Notes under the pieces: generated by a model
Seen by the model: only the letters and a program-made list of their open reading frames with translations
Told to the model about the DNA's origin: nothing
The model's database searches: none
Program-made: the position numbers and the translations under genes
NCBI GenBank assembly: GCA_946479205.1
Contig: CAMLFJ010000267.1
Coordinates: 1-5,331 of the forward strand
Direction: 5' to 3'
From: an uncultured bacterium
Lineage (GTDB): Bacteria > Methylomirabilota > Methylomirabilia > Rokubacteriales > CSP1-6
DNA length: 5,331 bases
In this document: positions 1 to 5,331 of the stretch, in pieces
How the letters are laid out: every line of letters starts with the position of its first letter
Position numbering within the stretch: position 1 is the first letter of the stretch

Positions 1-27
1 CACGAGTGCCATGCTGTAACTTGTTGT

Positions 28-33
28 AATAAT
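28..33 (+). promoter_or_regulatory. Weak candidate extended -10 element upstream of the hydrolase gene
   Basis: The first 60 bases include a clearly AT-richer stretch, which is unusual in this window. In it, TGT precedes AATAAT, which matches the -10 hexamer TATAAT at 5 of 6 positions and carries the TG of an extended -10. No good -35 hexamer lies at the normal distance. The site is about 30 bases upstream of the ATG at 63. It is only a candidate, and the true promoter may lie outside the window. Confidence 0.25.
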
Positions 34-62
34 TCATCGTTCAGTCTATCGACCCGATTCGA

Positions 63-1208
63 ATGGGCAACCTGCCTGATGTGCCGACGGAAGAATGCCC
101 GGCCGGAGGGTTGCGCTCGGTCCGCCGAGTTCAGATCATTGAGCGCGTGATTCACGCACCGCGATACCCAGCCTCGCGATCGTGGGCCGCCGGCCGGCTC
201 GCCCTCGCTGTTCTCCTCGCGCTCCCATTCTGCGCGGGCGCGTGGACGCTGATCCTGACCACGTCGTTCCTCGCGGAGTTCCTCGCCCAGGGCCACTGGC
301 GGCCGCTCTCGGCGCTGACCAGGGAGCCCTTCGTCCGGACTCTCCCCGCCTTCCTCCCCGCGCCCGCGGAAACACACCCGGGGCCGGTGGATCTCTACAC
401 CCGCGCCGGGCTGCGGCGGGCGCCCGGCCTCGTTCTGGTCCATGGCCTTGCGCCGGAGGGCAAGGACGATCCTCGACTGCGCGAGGCCGCCTCACTGCTC
501 GCGCGGTCCGGCTTCGCGGTGGCGGTGCCGACCGTGTCGGGCCTCACCGCGCTGCGTCTGCGGCCCGAGGATTCGGACACGGTGCGCGCCAGCGTGAAGG
601 CGCTGCGCTCGGCCGGGTACCGACGGGTGGCGCTGCTGGGCATCAGCCTCGGCGCCGGCCCGGCCCTGCTCGCCGCCGTGGACCCGACGGTGGCCCCCGA
701 TCTCTCCGCCGTCCTCGCCCTCGGGGGGTATGCCTCGGCGGTGGAGCTGCTGCGCTATACGCTGACCGGCGCCTACGCGTTCGGCGAAGTAGCGGGCCGC
801 GCGGGCTCGGTGCTGGAGCCGGCCATTGCCCAGTTCGCCCGCGCAAATACCGAGCTGCTCGACGAGGCGGGCCGCCGCCTCGTGGACAATCGCGACCCGG
901 CCGCGGTGGACGAGCGGATCCGGGCCCTGCCGCGGTCCACCCAGGAGCTGCTCGAAGCGCTCTCGCCCGGCCCGAGGGTCGGAAGCCTCCGTGCCCCCCT
1001 CTTCCTGATCCACGGCCGGCGGGACCCGGCGGTGCCGTTCACGGAGAGCCTGCGGCTCGACGCGGCGGCACGGACCGCGGGGCGACCGGTGCACACCGCG
1101 ATCGTGGGGGCGGTCGGCCACGTCGAGGGCAATCTGGGGGCCGGGCTGGCCGACCTGCTGCGCCTCTGGACGACCTTCTACGCCTTCCGGCGCACCGCCG
1201 AGGGCTAG
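63..1208 (+). CDS. Membrane-anchored alpha/beta hydrolase (serine hydrolase fold)
   Basis: A 381-residue protein with the full set of alpha/beta-hydrolase landmarks. These are the oxyanion-hole HG at 127-128 (LVLVHG), the nucleophile elbow G-I-S-L-G with Ser195 at 193-197, a probable acid Asp321 in HGRRDPAVPF, and a catalytic His353 in VGHVEG. Residues about 222-310 form a largely helical insertion that would serve as a lid. A hydrophobic segment at about 45-74 precedes the catalytic domain, so the enzyme is probably anchored in the inner membrane or exported. The substrate cannot be read from the sequence; dienelactone-hydrolase or esterase/acyltransferase-like activity are all possible. The start is uncertain: the ATG at 63 has no recognisable Shine-Dalgarno, and an in-frame GTG at 147 would give a shorter, positively charged N-terminus directly before the membrane segment. 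The gene converges with the downstream PhnD-type gene with only 2 bp between the stops, so it is not in an operon with anything to its right. Confidence 0.85.
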   Translation: MGNLPDVPTEECPAGGLRSVRRVQIIERVIHAPRYPASRSWAAGRLALAVLLALPFCAGAWTLILTTSFLAEFLAQGHWRPLSALTREPFVRTLPAFLPAPAETHPGPVDLYTRAGLRRAPGLVLVHGLAPEGKDDPRLREAASLLARSGFAVAVPTVSGLTALRLRPEDSDTVRASVKALRSAGYRRVALLGISLGAGPALLAAVDPTVAPDLSAVLALGGYASAVELLRYTLTGAYAFGEVAGRAGSVLEPAIAQFARANTELLDEAGRRLVDNRDPAAVDERIRALPRSTQELLEALSPGPRVGSLRAPLFLIHGRRDPAVPFTESLRLDAAARTAGRPVHTAIVGAVGHVEGNLGAGLADLLRLWTTFYAFRRTAEG

Positions 1209-1210
1209 CT

Positions 1211-2149
1211 CTACTTCGGCGGATTCAGGTTCATGAGCCGCATGGCGTCGCGCACCGGCTGGTAGTCCCGGTCGTCCGCCTCGATGAACCCGTCGATGTC
1301 GTAGATCTGCTTCAGCAGCGCCGCGTGCTGGGGCGCCTTGATCGTGAGCAGCGCGCGCTTGAGCCTGGCCACCGTCTCGTCGGGGACGCCCGGCCGCACG
1401 CAGATGCCCGCCTCCGGGATCTCGGGCGTCTCCCCCACGAACGCGACCTGGGCGATCAGCGCCGGATCCTTCAGATGCAGCTCGGGCGCCTTGTCGAACG
1501 AGGCGGCCGCATCCACCCGCCCGTGGAGCACGGCCTGGAGCGCGGCCTCGTGCGTCCCCGCGAAGAGCGCGTCCTTGAAAAACGTCTTCGGATCGCGCTC
1601 GCGTACCAGACCCTGCTTGATCAGCAACACCATCGGGTAGATGTAGCCCGACGAGGAGGCCGGATCCACGAAGGCCACCGTCTTGCCCCGCAGATCCTCG
1701 ACGCTCCGGATGCCCCGGTCCTTGCGCACGTAGAACCGGGCGGTGTACGCGGTCTTCCCGCCCCAGACATCGCGCACCAGGATCCGGCAGCCCGCCTCGC
1801 GATTGGCGAGGACATACCCCACCGGGTGCACGAAGGCCAGCTCGACCCGCTTGCTGCGCAGCGCTTCGATCACCCCTGCGTAGTCGGAGGCCACCAGCGC
1901 GCGGACGGGCACTCCGGAGATCTCGGCCAGCGTCCTGGCAAAGGCATCACCCGCGTCCTTGAGAGCGGTCGGATCGCGGGAGGGCGTGAAGACGAGCGTG
2001 ATCGGCGTCTCGGCGCGGCCGCATCCCAGAATCCCCGCCGCGGTGAGCAGGAGCAGCACGAGAGCGCGTCGGCCGATGGAGGAGCGCCGGGTCCACATCG
2101 CGGCGAACGTACCACGCGATCGGCCCGGCGGACGGTATTTCATACGCAT
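1211..2149 (-). CDS. PhnD-type phosphate/phosphite/phosphonate-binding lipoprotein
   Basis: A 312-residue periplasmic binding protein of the PhnD family (type 2 periplasmic fold). After a basic stretch and the hydrophobic core ALVLLLLTAAG comes a lipobox-like I-L-G-C ending at Cys43, so the mature protein is probably lipid-anchored. Family landmarks follow: AFVHPVGYVLA (105-115), the oxyanion-binding loop DPASSSGYIYP (162-172) matching the family's DPxSxSGY motif, AGTHEAALQAV with His200 (197-207), and RVDAAASFD (211-219). These suggest it still binds a phosphorus oxyanion or phosphonate, although the ligand cannot be told. No permease or ATPase gene is adjacent, so it is an orphan that either feeds a transporter elsewhere or serves as a sensor. 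Two starts compete. The ATG at 2149 has AAGGA nine bases upstream but gives a long 43-residue leader. The internal ATG at 2098 gives a more typical lipoprotein signal (Cys at 26) but has no clear ribosome binding site. Confidence 0.88.
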   Translation of the reverse strand: MRMKYRPPGRSRGTFAAMWTRRSSIGRRALVLLLLTAAGILGCGRAETPITLVFTPSRDPTALKDAGDAFARTLAEISGVPVRALVASDYAGVIEALRSKRVELAFVHPVGYVLANREAGCRILVRDVWGGKTAYTARFYVRKDRGIRSVEDLRGKTVAFVDPASSSGYIYPMVLLIKQGLVRERDPKTFFKDALFAGTHEAALQAVLHGRVDAAASFDKAPELHLKDPALIAQVAFVGETPEIPEAGICVRPGVPDETVARLKRALLTIKAPQHAALLKQIYDIDGFIEADDRDYQPVRDAMRLMNLNPPK

Positions 2150-2158
2150 CGAGGTAGT

Positions 2159-2163
2159 TCCTT
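2159..2163 (-). promoter_or_regulatory. Shine-Dalgarno for the PhnD-type gene
   Basis: On the minus strand AAGGA lies 9 bases before the ATG at 2149. It supports the longer start over the internal ATG at 2098, which has only GC-rich, non-SD sequence ahead of it. The signal-peptide geometry argues the other way, so the start remains open. Confidence 0.45.
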
Positions 2164-2183
2164 CTTACACGACCGGTTCCGCC

Positions 2184-2204
2184 GGCCGCGAATTCCCGCG
2201 AGCC
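2184..2204. promoter_or_regulatory. Imperfect GC-rich dyad, candidate upstream activator site
   Basis: GGCCGCG (2184-2190) pairs with CGCG-a-GCC (2197-2204) with one bulged A and a six-base AT-containing centre. Its centre lies about 90 bp upstream of the predicted sigma-54 start site, in the zone where enhancer-binding activators usually bind. GC-rich dyads arise easily by chance in this composition, and the sequence does not resemble the classical NtrC site, so this rests mainly on position. Confidence 0.2.
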
Positions 2205-2215
2205 GCCGTGACGCA

Positions 2216-2228
2216 CAACACGTTGATT
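2216..2228 (-). promoter_or_regulatory. IHF-type binding site
   Basis: Read on the minus strand the site is AATCAACGTGTTG. It agrees with the IHF consensus WATCAANNNNTTR at every specified position, which is noteworthy in such GC-rich DNA. Its centre (about 2222) is about 62 bp upstream of the start site predicted from the downstream -24/-12 element. That is the usual place for an IHF bend between activator sites and a sigma-54 promoter. Whether the host has IHF cannot be seen here; a related HU-type protein could also use the site. Confidence 0.5.
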
Positions 2229-2257
2229 CTTGCCAGATCGCGGCCCGAACGCAGGCG

Positions 2258-2273
2258 TGGCATGGCTGATGCT
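2258..2273 (+). promoter_or_regulatory. Sigma-54 (-24/-12) promoter of the polysaccharide export gene
   Basis: TGGCATGGCTGATGCT fits the sigma-54 consensus TGGCACGNNNNTTGCW at 10 of 12 specified positions. The essential GG (2259-2260) and GC (2271-2272) have the correct 10-bp gap between them. The predicted transcription start is near 2284, giving a leader of about 18 bases that just contains the AAGGAG ribosome binding site. The perfect IHF-type site upstream and a sigma-54 activator gene in the same window strengthen the call. It also argues against a TTG start at 2230, which would put this promoter inside the gene. Confidence 0.6.
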
Positions 2274-2287
2274 CCAATGTCCCCCGC

Positions 2288-2293
2288 AAGGAG
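2288..2293 (+). promoter_or_regulatory. Shine-Dalgarno deciding the start of the export gene
   Basis: AAGGAG lies 8 bases before the ATG at 2302 and fixes this codon as the start, followed directly by a normal signal peptide. An out-of-frame ATG at 2297 opens a two-codon ORF (ATG CCA TGA) overlapping the real start. It sits only 3 bases from the ribosome binding site and is probably incidental. Confidence 0.75.
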
Positions 2294-2301
2294 ACAATGC
2301 C

Positions 2302-3165
2302 ATGAGGCGAGCTGCGTGGTTGTCATCCCGGCTCATCGTCATCCTGCTGGCGGCGCCTCTCGCGATGGCGCAGACGCCGCCCGCGCCGCAGCAGACGCCG
2401 CCGACGCAGCCGGTGCCGCCGGCCGGTAAGGACTACATCATCGGCGCCGAGGACGTGCTCGATATCCAGGTCTGGGGGAGCAATGACCTGAACCAGACCG
2501 TGTTCGTCCGTCCGGACGGGCGGCTCTCGCTCCCTCTCGTGGGCGAGATCGCGGTGGCGGGCAAGACGGTGCAGCAGCTCCAGGACCATCTCCTGGCGGT
2601 CTACGAGAAGACGGTCAAGGGCGCGGTGGTCACCGTCATCGTCAAGGAGATCAAGAGCCGCCCGGTCTACTTCGTCGGCGGGTTCGCCAAGCCGGGCGTG
2701 TTGCAGCTCACGGGAGACCTGACGCTGCTCCAGGCCATCTCTCTGATGGGCGGCGTGCTGCCGGAGGTGGACGGCGAGAAGGGCTTTCTCCTCCGGCGCG
2801 AGCGGAAGATCCCCATCGACTTCAACCGGCTGACGCAGAAAGGGGACCTGAGCCAGAACCCCAAGCTCGAGCCGGGGGATTCGGTCGTGGTCCCCCTCGC
2901 GGACTCGGTCTACGTGAGCGGGGAGGTCAAGAAACCCGGCCCGGTGAAATACGCGGGCGACCTGACGCTGCTGAAGGCCCTCACCCAGGCGGGCGGGCTC
3001 ACTCCCCTCGCCGCCGGAAGTCGAGTCGAGATCATACGCGGCGACCCGGAGAAGAAGAGCCGGATCCGGGTCGACGTCGACCGCGTCATGCGATCGCCGG
3101 ACGGCAACCAGGACGTTCGGCTACACCCGAACGACATCATCACGGTCCCGCAGCGACGTTTCTAG
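2302..3165 (+). CDS. Polysaccharide export protein, Wza/KpsD-type (Poly_export + two SLBB)
   Basis: A 287-residue secreted protein. A Sec signal (RR..., LIVILLAAPL) ends in AMA-QT, suggesting signal peptidase I cleavage after residue 23. A Pro/Gln-rich linker (24-43) follows. The Poly_export domain spans about 44-117 (DYIIGAEDVLDIQVWG, then VRPDGRLSLPLVGEI). Two SLBB beta-grasp repeats come next: about 121-168 (PVYFVGGFAKPG, LTLLQAISLMGG) and about 202-256 (SVYVSGEVKKPG, LTLLKALTQAGG). Family members form the periplasmic/outer-membrane channel through which capsular or exopolysaccharide leaves the cell. Unlike Escherichia coli Wza, it has no lipobox Cys and is shorter, with no obvious amphipathic C-terminal membrane helix, so its outer-membrane anchoring is unclear. 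The two SLBB repeats share the 14-base string GACCTGACGCTGCT, which fits an internal duplication. The gene appears to be sigma-54 controlled. No co-polymerase or glycosyltransferase follows, so it looks monocistronic here. Confidence 0.93.
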   Translation: MRRAAWLSSRLIVILLAAPLAMAQTPPAPQQTPPTQPVPPAGKDYIIGAEDVLDIQVWGSNDLNQTVFVRPDGRLSLPLVGEIAVAGKTVQQLQDHLLAVYEKTVKGAVVTVIVKEIKSRPVYFVGGFAKPGVLQLTGDLTLLQAISLMGGVLPEVDGEKGFLLRRERKIPIDFNRLTQKGDLSQNPKLEPGDSVVVPLADSVYVSGEVKKPGPVKYAGDLTLLKALTQAGGLTPLAAGSRVEIIRGDPEKKSRIRVDVDRVMRSPDGNQDVRLHPNDIITVPQRRF

Positions 3166-3184
3166 CGACGACTCGCTCACGTCC

Positions 3185-3241
3185 CGGGCGCTCCCCGCCG
3201 GGGCTCGCGATCGCCGCGCGCCGCCGGTTCGCCCGATTTTT
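3185..3241 (+). terminator. Candidate structured terminator after the export gene
   Basis: CGGGCG (3185-3190) can pair with CGCCCG (3230-3235), which is followed by A and then TTTTT (3237-3241). The enclosed 39 bases can themselves fold, through CCCC-gcc-GGGG at 3193-3203 and the palindrome GCGATCGC at 3207-3214. The closing stem is short and the loop long, so this is not a classic compact terminator. It is the only T-run after a GC stem in the gap, about 20 to 75 bases past the stop codon. Confidence 0.35.
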
Positions 3242-3291
3242 CCCCGCAGCCGGTCCTCTCTGGGTAGAGTGGTGTCCTTACTCGGCAGCGA

Positions 3292-3342
3292 ACTGATCCT
3301 GGCCGGACTCCAAGGTCCTGCCCGGATGGCACCGCACTGATC
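3292..3342 (+). repeat. Direct repeat ACTGATC in the leader of the ACT gene
   Basis: ACTGATC occurs at 3292-3298 and again at 3336-3342, 44 bp apart start to start, or about four helical turns. Between them is a small inverted repeat, GGAC (3305-3308) with GTCC (3315-3318). The rest of the 200-bp gap (3166-3365) holds only the terminator candidate, and I see no convincing sigma-70 promoter. The repeat could be an operator pair or chance. Confidence 0.2.
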
Positions 3343-3349
3343 AGATCTC

Positions 3350-3359
3350 GGAGGAGGAG
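3350..3359 (+). promoter_or_regulatory. Strong Shine-Dalgarno of the ACT gene, partly in a mini-hairpin
   Basis: GGAGGAGGAG ends 6 bases before the ATG at 3366, an unusually strong ribosome binding site that fixes the start. Part of it, GAGG (3354-3357), can pair with CCTC (3361-3364) around an AGA loop. This could slightly limit access, but the stem is only 4 bp. Confidence 0.7.
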
Positions 3360-3365
3360 ACCTCG

Positions 3366-3758
3366 ATGGCCAGGACCACTCAGTTCACGCTCAGCCTCGT
3401 GTCGCGCCCCGGCACGCTCGCCATGCTGGCCCGCACGCTCGCCGACGCCCGCGTCAACATCACCGCGCTGAGCGCGGCCGAGGTGACCGGCCGCGGAAAG
3501 ATCCGCCTCGTCGTGAAGGACGCGGTCATGGCCCGGCGCGCGCTGCGCAAGGCCAAGTACCGCTTCAGCGAAGAGCCCGCGTTCGCGTTGCGGCTCCGGA
3601 ACAAGCCCGGCGCCCTCGCCCGGGTCGCCGGCCGTCTCGCCAAGGAACGGATCAACGTGCGCTCGATCTACGCCACCACCACCGGCCGCGGCGCCGCCGC
3701 GGTCGTCCTGACGGTGGGCGGCAACGCCAACAAGGCGCGCCGCGTGCTCGGCCGCTGA
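3366..3758 (+). CDS. Stand-alone tandem ACT-domain protein
   Basis: A 130-residue protein consisting of two ACT domains and nothing else. The first (about 7-68) begins TLSLVSRPGTLAMLARTLADARVN and the second (about 72-128) begins AFALRLRNKPGALARVAGRLAKERIN. In each, the R/K-P-G-x-L-A loop (14-19 and 80-85) and the following helix and strand are the canonical effector-binding elements, where amino acids usually bind at the domain interface. Such proteins have no catalytic domain and are taken to be small-molecule sensors or regulatory subunits. The effector and partner here are unknown. The strong ribosome binding site suggests high expression. The gene stands alone, about 200 bp after the export gene and convergent with the response regulator gene 21 bp beyond its stop codon. 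It has no signal peptide, so it is cytoplasmic. Confidence 0.88.
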   Translation: MARTTQFTLSLVSRPGTLAMLARTLADARVNITALSAAEVTGRGKIRLVVKDAVMARRALRKAKYRFSEEPAFALRLRNKPGALARVAGRLAKERINVRSIYATTTGRGAAAVVLTVGGNANKARRVLGR

Positions 3759-3761
3759 GCC

Positions 3762-3779
3762 CGGCGGCTCCGGCGCCGC

Positions 3780-3795
<16 letters not shown>
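3762..3795. terminator. GC-rich inverted repeat between convergent genes, possible bidirectional terminator
   Basis: CGGCGGCTC (3762-3770) is a perfect reverse complement of GAGCCGCCG (3787-3795), giving a 9-bp stem around 16 bases. An alternative 6-bp stem pairs 3763-3768 with 3775-3780. The repeat begins just after the ACT gene stop and runs into the last codons of the response regulator gene. No T-run follows on either strand, so intrinsic termination would be weak. Confidence 0.35.
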
Positions 3796-5255
<1,460 letters not shown>

Positions 5256-5261
5256 GCGCGT

Positions 5262-5269
5262 CTCCCTCC
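5262..5269 (-). promoter_or_regulatory. Shine-Dalgarno supporting the GTG start of the response regulator
   Basis: On the minus strand GGAGGGAG lies 6 bases before GTG at 5255. The protein then has about 24 extra residues before the receiver domain, which is acceptable for the family. Confidence 0.7.
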
Positions 5270-5290
5270 GTCCCGGACGAAATGCTCGGC

Positions 5291-5319
5291 ACGTTAGGGA
5301 CCGGCGCCGCCGCTGTCAA
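5291..5319 (-). promoter_or_regulatory. Sigma-70-type promoter of the response regulator gene
   Basis: Read on the minus strand, a perfect -35 TTGACA (5314-5319) is separated by exactly 17 bp from TAACGT (5291-5296), which matches TATAAT at 3 of 6 positions. The start site would fall near 5284, giving a leader of about 28 bases with the ribosome binding site near its end. The -35 and spacing are ideal; the -10 is poor. It suggests housekeeping, not sigma-54, expression of the activator. Confidence 0.5.
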
Positions 5320-5331
5320 GGGGATTTCTAC

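Noticed and set aside
492..1121. A 209-codon minus-strand open frame within the hydrolase gene
   Set aside because: Arg/Gly-rich shadow of the hydrolase reading frame with no recognisable fold.
182..2269. A 695-codon plus-strand open frame across the hydrolase and the PhnD-type gene
   Set aside because: Its translation is Arg/Gly/Pro/Ala-rich without any recognisable domain. It overlaps two genes with clear family motifs in other frames, and stop-free frames are expected in DNA this GC-rich.
2230..2301. An upstream TTG start extending the export protein by 24 residues
   Set aside because: There is no ribosome binding site for it, it would bury the signal peptide, and it would place the -24/-12 element inside the gene. 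The ATG at 2302 has AAGGAG and starts a normal signal peptide.
3327..3342. TGGCAC upstream of the ACT gene as a sigma-54 -24 box
   Set aside because: The -24 half is perfect, but the -12 GC is absent at the required spacing (the bases there are A and T).

Overview
The window is uniformly GC-rich and densely coding. It carries five protein genes and no RNA gene, CRISPR array or mobile element that I can see. The signal-peptide-bearing polysaccharide export protein, the periplasmic-type binding lipoprotein and the sigma-54 activator point to a diderm (Gram-negative-type) bacterium. The GC-rich codon use would fit Methylomirabilota/Rokubacteria, Myxococcota or related soil and groundwater lineages, but the window has no phylogenetic marker and this placement is only a guess.

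Layout from left to right. (1) 63-1208 (+) is an alpha/beta hydrolase with an N-terminal membrane segment. (2) 1211-2149 (-) is a PhnD-type phosphonate/phosphite/phosphate-binding lipoprotein with no ABC permease or ATPase beside it. Genes 1 and 2 converge, with only 2 bp between their stop codons. (3) A 152-bp divergent intergenic region (2150-2301) separates gene 2 from 2302-3165 (+), a Wza/KpsD-type outer-membrane polysaccharide export protein with one Poly_export domain and two SLBB repeats. (4) A 200-bp gap (3166-3365) holds a possible terminator and a leader with a short direct repeat. It is followed by 3366-3758 (+), a 130-residue protein made only of two tandem ACT domains. (5) 3780-5255 (-) is a full-length NtrC-family sigma-54-dependent response regulator (REC, AAA+, Fis-type HTH), convergent with the ACT gene across a GC-rich inverted repeat. 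Its own upstream region has a consensus -35 box and a strong ribosome binding site in front of a GTG start.

The most coherent signal is regulatory. Upstream of the export gene there is a correctly spaced sigma-54 -24/-12 element (2258-2273), a perfect match to the IHF consensus about 62 bp upstream of the predicted start site (2216-2228), and an imperfect GC-rich dyad further upstream where an enhancer-binding activator could sit. The same window encodes a sigma-54 activator with an intact GAFTGA loop. A simple model is that a phosphorylated activator, helped by IHF-induced bending, switches on polysaccharide export. That this particular regulator is the one acting there is inference. I found no convincing new multi-gene system. 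The unusual points are the promoter architecture, an Ala in place of the first Walker A Gly in the activator, the orphan PhnD-type lipoprotein sharing a control region with the export gene, and the stand-alone double-ACT protein.
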